Part shown: positions 1 through 11,287 of the stretch, in pieces
How positions within the stretch are numbered: position 1 is the stretch's first letter
Layout: every line of letters begins with the position of its first letter
From: Humidesulfovibrio mexicanus
GTDB lineage: Bacteria; Desulfobacterota; Desulfovibrionia; Desulfovibrionales; Desulfovibrionaceae
Reading direction: 5' to 3'
Length of the DNA stretch: 64,000 nucleotides
Assembly: GCF_900188225.1 (NCBI RefSeq)
Contig: NZ_FZOC01000002.1
Coordinates: forward strand, 492,310-556,309
Program-made: the position numbers and the translations under genes
Notes under the pieces: generated by a model
What the model was told of the DNA's origin: nothing
What the model saw: the letters and a program-made list of their open reading frames with translations, nothing else
Databases searched by the model: none

Positions 1-279
1 AATGGTGGGGTCATGCCGCCCCCGCCGCCTGCTGGCGAGCAGGGCGTGAGCGGCGCGGCTTCGAGTATGGACAGCACCGCGATGGACGCCATGATGCAGA
101 GCATGTTCAGCACGGGAACGGGGGTGAGCGGGAGCGGAGACTCCAGCACCACCACGGCCACGCTGCAGGAATTCCTGCTGCGGCAGAAGGCCAGCAGTGC
201 GTATCAGAGCGTTGACAACCTCATCGCCGGGCTTTTCTCCGGCGGTGCGGATTCCCGGTCGGTTTCCCTGGACGCGTAA
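1..279 (+). CDS. Hypothetical protein, 3' end only (5' partial)
   Basis: The reading frame is open from the first base and ends at a TAA at 277-279, giving 92 visible residues. An ATG at 13 is available, but the residues before it are in frame, so the gene probably begins outside the window. The visible part has a run of five prolines, then a Ser/Thr/Gly-rich stretch with many methionines, and a C-terminal segment (LQEFLLRQKASSAYQSV) that could be a short helix. I recognise no domain. It is followed by a hairpin that looks like a terminator, so it is probably the last gene of its unit and not part of the sigma-factor operon. Confidence 0.5.
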   Translation, partial: NGGVMPPPPPAGEQGVSGAASSMDSTAMDAMMQSMFSTGTGVSGSGDSSTTTATLQEFLLRQKASSAYQSVDNLIAGLFSGGADSRSVSLDA

Positions 280-305
280 GCGTCTCGGCCGATCGTGGCC
301 CTCCC

Positions 306-339
306 GGGGGTCGGTCTGGTCAACCGGCCCCCCACTTTT
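306..339 (+). terminator. Probable Rho-independent terminator
   Basis: GGGGGTCGGT at 306-315 pairs with ACCGGCCCCC at 323-332 (one G-T wobble) around a 7-nt loop, followed by CACTTTT. The T-tract is short. It sits between the partial first gene and the sigma-factor operon. Confidence 0.5.
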
Positions 340-367
340 GACAGGGGCGGCGACAAGGGGCTACATG
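338..367 (+). promoter_or_regulatory. Candidate sigma-70 promoter for the ECF sigma operon
   Basis: A consensus -35 hexamer TTGACA lies at 338-343. At a 17-18 bp spacing there is only a weak -10 (CTACAT or TACATG at 361-367). It is about 50 bp upstream of the sigma gene start. I see no GGAACTT-type ECF -35 here, so autoregulation by the ECF factor is not evident. Confidence 0.35.
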
Positions 368-418
368 CAAAATGGTGTGGGGCGGTTGGCGTGCGGGTAA
401 CGCCGCAGAGATGAAGGA

Positions 419-982
419 ATGAACGACGCCGAAATTGTGCGCCGGGTGCTTGATGGCGATGTGAACGCCTACGCGTTGCTTGTCGATGCGCATTCCGCGC
501 AGATCATGGGCATCGCCGCCAGGCATGTGCCGCCGGACCGCGCCGCAGAGGTTGCTCACGACACGTTTGTGCGCGCCTTTGAGCGTCTTGCCACGTACAA
601 GGGCGAGAGCCCTTTCGTGCATTGGCTGACGCGCATAGCGTTGCGCCGGTGCGCGGATTTTTGGCGCGGTCGTGCCAGGAGCCGTGAGACGCCCTTCAGC
701 GCGTTGGGCACAGGGGCGCGCGAGTGGATTGAAAGCATTCCCGACTCCGCCGCCGAGGACGTGGATGCGCACGCCGAGCGAAACGAGGCCGGGGTCATTC
801 TTGACTGGGCGCTCGCGCAGCTTACGCCGGACGACAGGCAGGTGCTCGTGATGACCCATATGGATGGACAGGCCTTGAACGATGTGGCGGAGTTGATGGG
901 ATGGAGTCTTTCCAAGGTCAAGGTGCGCTCGCACAGGGCGCGGCGGAAGCTGCGCGATGTGCTGGGACGTATGCTCGACTGA
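419..982 (+). CDS. ECF-subfamily RNA polymerase sigma factor
   Basis: This 187-residue protein has the two domains of a minimal ECF sigma factor. Region 2, about residues 46-85, includes AHDTFVRAFERL and the GESPFVHWLTRIALRR segment typical of core and -10 contacts. Region 4, about residues 134-185, ends in a helix-turn-helix (LMGWSLSKVKVRSHRARRKL). The start is fixed because the frame is closed by TAA at 398-400 and ATG 419 is the first start after it; AAGGA directly abuts the ATG, so the ribosome site is unusually placed. The next two genes follow within 20 bp and look like its regulator and sensor, as in CnrH-type metal or envelope-stress systems. The signal sensed is not evident from sequence. 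Confidence 0.9.
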   Translation: MNDAEIVRRVLDGDVNAYALLVDAHSAQIMGIAARHVPPDRAAEVAHDTFVRAFERLATYKGESPFVHWLTRIALRRCADFWRGRARSRETPFSALGTGAREWIESIPDSAAEDVDAHAERNEAGVILDWALAQLTPDDRQVLVMTHMDGQALNDVAELMGWSLSKVKVRSHRARRKLRDVLGRMLD

Positions 983-1000
983 ACCGCAGGGGGTGCGATC

Positions 1001-1309
1001 ATGGACGATGGCAGACTCGACAGACTGGAGCAGGCGCTCATGCGCGCCGGACGCGCCCGCCGGGGCGTGGTCGCGGATGATTTCACGGCAGGGGTCATGC
1101 GTGCTGTGCGCAACCTTCCGTCGCGCCGTCTCGCGTTTGGGGACCTCTTTGGATTGGCGGCCCGGCGTTTTGCGCCGGTGGGAGCGATCGCCGCGACCGC
1201 GACCTTCGGGTATGCCCAGATAATGGAGCGTGTGTTCAACCAGGCCCTTGTGTCCCTGTCCCTGCATGGCGGCTCCAGCGCCCTCAGCCTGGCCGGGCTG
1301 ATGCCTTAG
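1001..1309 (+). CDS. Small putative anti-sigma factor
   Basis: A 102-residue protein begins 18 bp after the sigma gene with a GGGGG ribosome site. The N-terminal half is charged and helical (LDRLEQALMRAG, DDFTAGVMRAVRNLP), and the C-terminal half has a moderately hydrophobic stretch around residues 58-95 that may be one membrane segment. Position and size match the short membrane-anchored anti-sigma proteins that hold ECF factors inactive. No conserved zinc-binding anti-sigma motif (HxxxCxxC) is present, so the role rests on context. Confidence 0.5.
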   Translation: MDDGRLDRLEQALMRAGRARRGVVADDFTAGVMRAVRNLPSRRLAFGDLFGLAARRFAPVGAIAATATFGYAQIMERVFNQALVSLSLHGGSSALSLAGLMP

Positions 1310-1323
1310 ACGGAGCGCGGCAT

Positions 1324-1809
1324 ATGAAGTCCTGGAAGGCCTGGCTCCTGGTGGCCGTCATTTTTCTCACCGGCGCGATGGCGGGAGCCTACGCCATGCG
1401 CGTCTACATGGTCCGGAATCTGCCGGAGCTCCTTGAACATACGCGCCAGCGTTTGGAGGAGCATTTTCTCGACGTTATCGACAGGGAAGTGGGATTGCGC
1501 CCTGAACAGAAGGAACGCATTTTGCCTATCTTGCGGGAGTCCGTGCTCAAGGGCGACCGCATCCACGCTTCGGTTCGCGAGCAGATGGACGCCGTGCGCA
1601 AGGAGGCTGACGAGCGCATCGCCAATGAGTTGGATGCGGACCAGCGCGTGAAGTTCGACGAGTTCCGCGTCCGCATGGAGAAGCTGGCCCGTCAAGGGCC
1701 GCGACCCGGAGGCCCGCCGCCTCCAGGATTTTCACCTCCGCCCGGCCCTCCCCCGGAGGGGGATCCCCGTGGCTTTCCGGCAACGAAGGAAATGCAGCCG
1801 CACCAGTAG
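1324..1809 (+). CDS. Periplasmic heavy-metal-sensor-like (Spy/CnrR/ZraP type) protein
   Basis: The 161-residue product starts with a clear membrane anchor or signal (about residues 5-25, LLVAVIFLTGAMAGAYA). It continues as a helical domain with LRPEQKERILPILRE, resembling the LTxxQ-type helical repeats of Spy/CpxP/CnrR proteins, and ends in a Pro/Gly/Phe-rich tail of about 40 residues. It lies 14 bp after the putative anti-sigma gene. In CnrYXH-type systems such a protein faces the periplasm and tells the anti-sigma when metal or misfolded protein is present; that role is inferred. The proline-rich tail is unusual for the family and is probably disordered. Confidence 0.65.
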   Translation: MKSWKAWLLVAVIFLTGAMAGAYAMRVYMVRNLPELLEHTRQRLEEHFLDVIDREVGLRPEQKERILPILRESVLKGDRIHASVREQMDAVRKEADERIANELDADQRVKFDEFRVRMEKLARQGPRPGGPPPPGFSPPPGPPPEGDPRGFPATKEMQPHQ

Positions 1810-1823
1810 ACAGGAGGACGAAC

Positions 1824-1883
1824 ATGGCCGTGCCTGCAACGGAACGGACCCGCCACGCGCGGGTCCGGGAGGATTCGTGTTGA
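1824..1883 (+). CDS. 19-codon leader ORF coupled to the next gene
   Basis: ATG 1824 follows a perfect AGGAGG ribosome site (1812-1817) at a 6-nt spacing. The product is 19 residues (MAVPATERTRHARVREDSC), arginine-rich. Its TGA stop at 1881-1883 overlaps a TTG at 1880 that can start the following gene, a TTGA coupling arrangement. A 9-bp hairpin (1845-1867) lies inside it. The arrangement suggests an upstream regulatory peptide or a ribosome-loading device; I know no family for it. Confidence 0.45.
   Translation: MAVPATERTRHARVREDSC
1845..1867 (+). promoter_or_regulatory. Hairpin inside the leader ORF, next to the downstream ribosome site
   Basis: CGGACCCGC at 1845-1853 pairs perfectly with GCGGGTCCG at 1859-1867 (5-nt loop). 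The last paired base is the first base of the GGGAGGA ribosome site of the next gene (1867-1873). No T-tract follows, so a translational switch fits better than a terminator. Confidence 0.45.
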
Positions 1884-2314
1884 CTTCGTTCGGGGAGATT
1901 TTCCCCGGCAGGGTGGTGATGCTTGACGCCAACCTCTTCGATGTTGTTGCGTGCGCCACCGGCAGCCCGTCCATTCGCTCGCACTATTGCGCCTGCCTGG
2001 AGCTTGGCCCCCGGCGCATATGCTGGCTTCCGGTGAACTCCGGCGCCAGCCCGGGACGCCTGCCCATCTTTCGCGAGGAGAAGCGCGGCCACCCCAACTG
2101 GGTGAACAACCCCAAGAAGCGCAGCGCACAGGGGGTGAGCTACTACCATCCCACCCAGGTTTGGGCGCTGACACCCGAAACATCCGTGCTGGCCTCGCGC
2201 CATGACCTCTCCACACTGGCTTCGCCGAACCTCATCGTTCCCGGCTGCCTTGCCCGCATCCTTTCCGATTGCGCCCGTGCGGTCGAGATGTCGCACGCGC
2301 TGGCGCCGGTATAG
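1880..2314 (+). CDS. Conserved-looking hypothetical protein
   Basis: The frame is open further upstream. The best ribosome site (GGGAGGA, 1867-1873) points to TTG 1880 (7-nt spacing) or GTG 1877; ATG 1919 is a fallback. From TTG the protein has 144 residues. It begins with a short beta-like segment (GEIFPGRVVMLDANLFDVVA) and contains scattered cysteines and tryptophans (HYCACLEL, RICWLPV) and an NPKKRSAQGVSYYHPTQVW segment. No signal peptide, membrane segment or known catalytic motif is visible. Translation is probably coupled to the 19-codon leader. Function unknown. Confidence 0.6.
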   Translation: MTSFGEIFPGRVVMLDANLFDVVACATGSPSIRSHYCACLELGPRRICWLPVNSGASPGRLPIFREEKRGHPNWVNNPKKRSAQGVSYYHPTQVWALTPETSVLASRHDLSTLASPNLIVPGCLARILSDCARAVEMSHALAPV

Positions 2315-2342
2315 CCGAGCGCCGCGGTTCTTCTTTCTGCGT

Positions 2343-2371
2343 TTGACCAGCGGGGCGCTTTGGCCTATGTT
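2343..2371 (+). promoter_or_regulatory. Sigma-70 promoter of glnS
   Basis: TTGACC at 2343-2348, a 17-bp spacer, then TATGTT at 2366-2371. Both hexamers are close to consensus and the site is 77 bp upstream of the glnS start. Confidence 0.6.
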
Positions 2372-2376
2372 TCCAG

Positions 2377-2418
2377 GTTCGGGGGAGTCGGGCAGCCCGG
2401 CTTCTCCCGGCCCCGAAC
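2377..2418 (+). promoter_or_regulatory. Structured 5' leader of glnS
   Basis: GTTCGGGG at 2377-2384 pairs with CCCCGAAC at 2411-2418, enclosing GGGAG/CTCCC and CGGG/CCCG pairings. It would be transcribed at the very start of the glnS mRNA. No run of T follows, so it is more likely an mRNA-stabilising or translational element than an attenuator. Confidence 0.4.
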
Positions 2419-2447
2419 GCTGAATCCTCAGAGAAAGGATACCCCGC

Positions 2448-4151
<1,704 letters not shown>

Positions 4152-4173
4152 TCCGCTGACCATTGTCCTTTGG

Positions 4174-4206
4174 GGCCGTTTCGGATGATCCGGGGCGGCC
4201 TTTTTT
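4174..4206 (+). terminator. Rho-independent terminator of glnS
   Basis: GGCCG (4174-4178) pairs with CGGCC (4196-4200), with an inner CGGA/TCCG pairing, followed by six T. Confidence 0.8.
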
Positions 4207-4211
4207 ATTTC

Positions 4212-4249
4212 TTGACGGCGAAGCTTCATCTTGTTAGTTGTGCATACAA
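4212..4249 (+). promoter_or_regulatory. marR-type promoter with operator TTGTGCATACAA
   Basis: A -35 TTGACG lies at 4212-4217 and a weak -10 (TTAGTT or TAGTTG) around 4234-4240. Overlapping the -10 is TTGTGCATACAA (4238-4249), an inverted repeat of TTGT/ACAA with a 4-bp centre. The same TTGT-N4-ACAA pattern occurs at 4756-4767 before the flavin reductase gene, so this is probably the operator through which the MarR protein represses itself. Confidence 0.5.
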
Positions 4250-4277
4250 GTCAAAGGCGTGAGCTAGGGAAGAGTGA

Positions 4278-4715
4278 ATGAAGAAGTCCCATGAAATGGT
4301 GCACCATTGTCTGTATTTCACAGCCAACTCCCTGGGCCGCGCCATGACGCGCCTGGCGGAGGAGGCCTTTCGTCCGACGGGGCTTTCGCCTTCGCACGCC
4401 TTCGTACTCATGCTTGCGGCGGAGGAACCTGGCATAGGTCCCGGCGAACTTGCGGAGCGGCTGGCGCTGGCTCCGTCAACGGTAACGCGTTTCGTGGACG
4501 CGCTGGTGCTCAAAGGGCTGCTGTCGCGCACGGCAGAGGGCCGCGCGGCGCGGCTTGCGGCGACTCCGGCGGGCTTGGCCCTGCTCAAGGGCGTGGAGCA
4601 GGCCTGGAAACGGCTGCACGCCGCCTATCTTGACGTGCTTGGCCCGGAATCAGACCGTTTGGCGCGAGAGCTTGACGAGGCCTGTCGCAAGTTGGAGGGC
4701 AGGGCAGAGGCATAG
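4278..4715 (+). CDS. MarR-family transcriptional regulator
   Basis: A 145-residue winged-helix regulator. The N-terminal dimerisation helix is followed by a DNA-binding domain of about residues 35-100 containing GPGELAERLALAPSTVTRFVDALVLKGLLSR as recognition helix region and the wing (AEGRAARLAATPAG), then long C-terminal helices. MarR proteins bind as dimers to inverted repeats and leave DNA when a ligand binds or a cysteine is oxidised; the only cysteines here are near the N-terminus (HHCLYF) and in the last helix (EACRKL). A TTGT-N4-ACAA site lies in its own promoter and another in front of the downstream flavin reductase gene, so it probably controls both. Confidence 0.88.
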   Translation: MKKSHEMVHHCLYFTANSLGRAMTRLAEEAFRPTGLSPSHAFVLMLAAEEPGIGPGELAERLALAPSTVTRFVDALVLKGLLSRTAEGRAARLAATPAGLALLKGVEQAWKRLHAAYLDVLGPESDRLARELDEACRKLEGRAEA

Positions 4716-4755
4716 GCGTCCCAGGCGGGCCGCTGCGAAAAATTGTTATTTTTGT

Positions 4756-4767
4756 TTGTACACACAA
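4756..4767 (+). promoter_or_regulatory. Probable MarR operator before flavin reductase
   Basis: TTGTACACACAA fits the same TTGT-N4-ACAA pattern seen at 4238-4249. It lies immediately before the AAGGAG ribosome site of the flavin reductase gene. Confidence 0.5.
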
Positions 4768-4780
4768 AGAAGGAGCGAAC

Positions 4781-5356
4781 ATGAAGCGGAACCTTGGGCC
4801 CGTCAACGCCCTGTACCCCTCCTTGACCACCATAATCGGAACCGTGGTGGACGGCCGGGCGAATTTCCTGGCCGTGGCCCATGTGGGCATCATGAACCAT
4901 GGGCAGCCGCAGTATCTGTCGTTTGGCATCAACACTGCGCACTATTCCGGCCAGGGCATCCACAAGCATCGTGAGTTCAGCGTGTGCATTCCCAGCGAGG
5001 ACATGGTGAGGGAGACGGATTATGTGGGGCTTGTGAGCGGGAAAAACACCGACAAATCCAGCTTGTTCGAGCTGTTTCGTGGAGAACTTGCACATGCTCC
5101 CCTGATCAGGCGTTGCCCTGTGTGCATGGAGTGTCGTCTGGACCGCGTGCTTGACTTCGGAAAGCATGAGGTGTTTGTCGGCGAGATCGTCGCGACCCAC
5201 GTAGACGAGGACGTGCTGCGCCAGGATGGAAAGATCGACATCGCCCGTGTGCGTCCGCTGCTCTTTGATTTCTCCAGCGTTACGTACTGGGGCCTCGGAG
5301 ACGAGGTGGCGGAATGCTGGAGCGTCGGCAAAACGCTCAAGGGACGGCCCGCGTAG
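4781..5356 (+). CDS. Flavin reductase / flavoredoxin-like FMN-binding protein
   Basis: The 191-residue product matches the flavin-reductase-like split-barrel family: N-terminal NALYPSLTTIIGTVVDGRANFLAVAHVG, the central FGINTAHYSGQGIHKHREFSVCIPSEDM, and the ETDYVGLVSGKNTDKSS segment that lines the FMN site. Three cysteines cluster at about residues 111-118 (RRCPVCMECRL). Members bind FMN and pass electrons to small acceptors; in sulfate reducers flavoredoxin-type proteins act in low-potential transfer. The partner here is unknown. It lies 65 bp after the MarR gene with a shared operator motif. A good AAGGAG precedes ATG 4781. Confidence 0.82.
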   Translation: MKRNLGPVNALYPSLTTIIGTVVDGRANFLAVAHVGIMNHGQPQYLSFGINTAHYSGQGIHKHREFSVCIPSEDMVRETDYVGLVSGKNTDKSSLFELFRGELAHAPLIRRCPVCMECRLDRVLDFGKHEVFVGEIVATHVDEDVLRQDGKIDIARVRPLLFDFSSVTYWGLGDEVAECWSVGKTLKGRPA

Positions 5357-5365
5357 GCTGCACAG

Positions 5366-8175
<2,810 letters not shown>

Positions 8176-8242
8176 GAATTCTGCGGGAGTCTGCCATAGT
8201 TGAACCGGCGGTTTGCGCCGTCCATCAAGCGCGGAGGGCGCG

Positions 8243-10786
8243 GTGTCCGACGAGCAGTCCAACCATACCGGTCAGGCGGCCCCCCCTGCGGGAGTCGTGT
8301 TCACGTGCGCCTCTTGCGGGCATGTCCAGCCGCTCCCAGCGAGGTTTGGCGGCCGCAAGGCCCGCTGTCCCAAGTGCAAAACGCCCGGCGTTGTCGGCGC
8401 TTTGCCTGTTGCCGAGCCTGGCGTCGATGATGTGAAGCTCGACGATCTGGTCGCCGAGGAGTCGATCGCAGAGCCCGCTCCTGCTCTGGCAGAACCTGTG
8501 GCCATTGAGTCCGAACCGTCCGCCAGCATGGCCGATGTTTCGGATGCCAGGCGCATGTTTTTGAGGAATCCTGGTGTGAATCTGCTGGCTGGCGTCGTCG
8601 GCGGGGGGCATCTGCTGCTCTCCTGCCTCGCGTTGGCGATGCTCACGCTGTCTCCTGGGCCGGGCGGGCTTTTCGTCGGTCATGCCCTTGCGTTGACCCT
8701 TGCCCCGGCCGTGTTCGGCTCCTTGCTTCTTGCCCTGCGCGGACGCTTTCCCGTGGCTCTCGCCGGGCCGGATCCCTCTGCCACGCTGTGCGTCTTTCTC
8801 CTTTTGGCCGCCGTGTCGTCCGATCTTTCGGGCCGGGTTCCCCCCGCAGTTTTGGCCGCCACATGTTTTGCCGCCCTGCCTGCCGCCGCATTTGTTTCCG
8901 GTGCGCTGGGGGGGCTGCTTTCGCGTCTGCGGTTCGCTGACCGTGTGCGATTTTTGCCCGGAGAGGTGCTGGGCGGTATGATCGCAGGGTTCGGTCTGCT
9001 GCTGGTCAAGGCCTGGGTTCCGGTCCTGGCCGCAACCGACCCCGCGTTGGCAGCGTTGCACGCCTTGCCGCTGGACGAATTCCTTCCGGGGCTGGGGCGC
9101 ACCGTTTCCGCCTGGGGGCCGACAGTGGGGTTCGGACTGGCGCTTTTCGCCATCAGGCTCGCCACTCGGAGCCTCTTGTGGCCGCTCCTGCTCGCCGTAT
9201 TTGCCTTAGGGCTCTGGAACCTGCTGGCCCTGCATTCCGGCTTGGTCCCGGACTGGACCGCGCCAGCAGCGGCCCTGGCGGCCTCCCAGAGGTCCCTGCC
9301 CGCCATGCTCGACCTTGATTCCGCCTTAAGGCTTTTGGAACCCGGCTTGTTCCAGTCCGTGGACTGGACTGCGCTGGTTTCTCGGACGGATTATTTCGCA
9401 GCCGTGGCTGCCGTCGTCATCCTTCCGTCCCTTGTCCGCACGCCCATCCTGGAATCCGTTTCGGCCTGCGACGCGCAGCCTGATGCGCAGATGCGCACCC
9501 TTGGCGCGGCGACCATACTGTCTGGGGCGACCGGCGGCTTGCCTTGCTCCCTGTCCCTTTCCGGCAGCCTGAGCCTGCGTTTGCTGGGCGCCAACGGACC
9601 GCTTGCGGGGCTGGCGGCGGCGCTGACCTGTTTTGCGGCCTGGATGTATGGCGGGCCGCTGCTGCGCCATGTCCCGCTGTTCATTCCGTTGGGTGCGCTG
9701 CTGGCCACGGCGCTGGCCATGCCGGTCTCCTGGCTGTTGGGCGATGCCCGCAACCCGCTTTCACGCAAGGAGGATCTTCGCGCAGCCTGGGCGTCCTGCT
9801 TGTTGGTGGCCCTGTTCGGCCCCGTGCTTGGGGTGTTCGTCACCTTGGGCCTTGGCGCAATGCTGAGCCTGTCCCGCGCTGTCTCCGGCGGAGGCGTGCG
9901 CTTGGCCCAGTCGGGAGATGTGTTCCACAGCAATGTGGACCGTTCGCCGATGGAAAAGCGCGTGCTGCGCGAGCAGGGCGGACGCATTCTCGTGCTGCGA
10001 CTGCACGGGTACCTGTTCCTTGGGACGCTCTACGGCGTGCTGCGCATGGTGCAGAACAGCTTGCGGACACAGCCGCTGCGCTTCGTGCTCCTTGATTTCG
10101 GCGCGGTGACCGGTCTGGGGTCCTCGGCCGCCATCGGTTTTCGAAGGCTGGAATCCTTGGCCGCGGCGCAGGGGATGCACATCTACTTCACCAGCGTGCC
10201 CTTGGAATTGGAGCAGCACCTGGAAGGACTTGGGTACCACATGGACGACCAGGCTGGCGTGTGCCGGGTGGCGCTCAACCTGGATTACGCCATGGAGTTT
10301 TGTGAGGATGCGCTGCTTTCCGAGGCCGGGCTTTTGGAGCGGCATACGGAGAGCCTGGAAGGGCTGCTCCTGGCCGGGTTTCCAGAGCCGGACCTGGTGC
10401 CGCTGTTGCTCAAGTGCCTGGAACGGGTGGAGGCTCCACGAAATGCCGTGATGATTCGCCAGGGCGATGCTTCGGACTGCATGTACTTCCTGGAGTCAGG
10501 AAGGGTGCGCGTCGAGCTCGCCTTGCCGGGCGGTCGGCTTCTGCGCCTGAAGAAGATGGGGCCGGGCACCGTGTTCGGGGAGATGGGACTGTATACCAAC
10601 GCCCCCCGTTCGGCCTCGGTCATCGCTTCCGAACCCTGCGTGGCGTTCAGGCTTTCCGCGGAGCGTTTCGCCTTGGTCCAGCGCAAGGTGCCGCAGCTTG
10701 CCGCTGCGGTGAACCGCTTCGTGGTGGGACTGCTGGCGGAGCGGGTGGCCGAGGAGAACGCCAAGAACCGCGCTGCCCAGCTTTAG
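8243..10786 (+). CDS. SulP-family transporter with zinc-ribbon, STAS and cyclic-nucleotide-binding domains
   Basis: GGAGG at 8233-8237 selects GTG 8243 (847 residues). Residues 22-45 form a CxxC-x16-CxxC zinc ribbon. Residues about 115-550 hold a dozen hydrophobic segments of the SulP/SLC26 anion transporter fold. A STAS domain follows at about 555-660 (LRLHGYLFLGTLYGVL, VLLDFGAVTGLGSSA). The C-terminus, about 718-840, is a cNMP-binding domain with IRQGDASDCMYFLESGRV and GTVFGEMGLYTNAPRSASV. SulP proteins move sulfate, bicarbonate or carboxylates; the substrate cannot be told. The domain set suggests that transport is gated by a cytoplasmic nucleotide signal. Its stop overlaps the stop of the convergent thioesterase gene. 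Confidence 0.85.
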   Translation: MSDEQSNHTGQAAPPAGVVFTCASCGHVQPLPARFGGRKARCPKCKTPGVVGALPVAEPGVDDVKLDDLVAEESIAEPAPALAEPVAIESEPSASMADVSDARRMFLRNPGVNLLAGVVGGGHLLLSCLALAMLTLSPGPGGLFVGHALALTLAPAVFGSLLLALRGRFPVALAGPDPSATLCVFLLLAAVSSDLSGRVPPAVLAATCFAALPAAAFVSGALGGLLSRLRFADRVRFLPGEVLGGMIAGFGLLLVKAWVPVLAATDPALAALHALPLDEFLPGLGRTVSAWGPTVGFGLALFAIRLATRSLLWPLLLAVFALGLWNLLALHSGLVPDWTAPAAALAASQRSLPAMLDLDSALRLLEPGLFQSVDWTALVSRTDYFAAVAAVVILPSLVRTPILESVSACDAQPDAQMRTLGAATILSGATGGLPCSLSLSGSLSLRLLGANGPLAGLAAALTCFAAWMYGGPLLRHVPLFIPLGALLATALAMPVSWLLGDARNPLSRKEDLRAAWASCLLVALFGPVLGVFVTLGLGAMLSLSRAVSGGGVRLAQSGDVFHSNVDRSPMEKRVLREQGGRILVLRLHGYLFLGTLYGVLRMVQNSLRTQPLRFVLLDFGAVTGLGSSAAIGFRRLESLAAAQGMHIYFTSVPLELEQHLEGLGYHMDDQAGVCRVALNLDYAMEFCEDALLSEAGLLERHTESLEGLLLAGFPEPDLVPLLLKCLERVEAPRNAVMIRQGDASDCMYFLESGRVRVELALPGGRLLRLKKMGPGTVFGEMGLYTNAPRSASVIASEPCVAFRLSAERFALVQRKVPQLAAAVNRFVVGLLAERVAEENAKNRAAQL

Positions 10787-11268
10787 CGGCGCGGCGGAGC
10801 CTGTTTGTCCTCGCCCCAGGCCGAAAGGTCCAGGTGTTCGCGCTTGCGGTAGGCCGTTCCCTGGAAGGTGGCGATGGTCTCGCCCTCGCCGTTTTTCACT
10901 TCCACTACATATGTCGCCAGCGGTCCGGCCACGGCGGTCTCCCGCGCCTGCGCGACGAGCGTTGCTCCCAGTGGGGCGGATTTGGTGTAGGCGATCGAGG
11001 TGTTGACGCCGAGCGCCAAGGTTCCGTGGGAATTCGCGGCAGCCCCGAAGGCCAGATCGGCGAGGGTGAAGATGGCCCCGCCCTGGGCCACGTCGGCCCC
11101 GTTCAAGTGCAGTTCCTCGACGGTCATGGCGGTTTCCGCCCAGCCCAGGCCGATGGCCGTCACCCGGACGCCCAGGCAGGCGCAGAGCCTGTCGCGGCTG
11201 TTGAAGAAGCGCTTGAGGCGGGCGAAACGATCGGCGCGTTCGGCATCGGTGATGTTCGGGGCGGTCAT
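10783..11268 (-). CDS. PaaI-like hotdog-fold thioesterase
   Basis: With the ATG at 11268, backed by GGAGG, the protein has 161 residues. The hotdog signature is LHLNGADVAQGGAIFTLADLAFGAAAN, where NGADVAQGGAIFTLAD matches the active-site helix of PaaI-type acyl-CoA thioesterases (N, G and D conserved). A second block is GVNTSIAYTKSAPLG. The enzyme probably hydrolyses aromatic or medium-chain acyl-CoA in the cytoplasm; the substrate is not evident. It is the last gene of a leftward unit after tatD (19-bp gap). Its stop codon overlaps that of the convergent SulP gene by four bases (TTAG), leaving no room for a terminator between them. Confidence 0.82.
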   Translation of the reverse strand: MTAPNITDAERADRFARLKRFFNSRDRLCACLGVRVTAIGLGWAETAMTVEELHLNGADVAQGGAIFTLADLAFGAAANSHGTLALGVNTSIAYTKSAPLGATLVAQARETAVAGPLATYVVEVKNGEGETIATFQGTAYRKREHLDLSAWGEDKQAPPRR

Positions 11269-11287
11269 GCGTCCTCCGTGTTCACAA

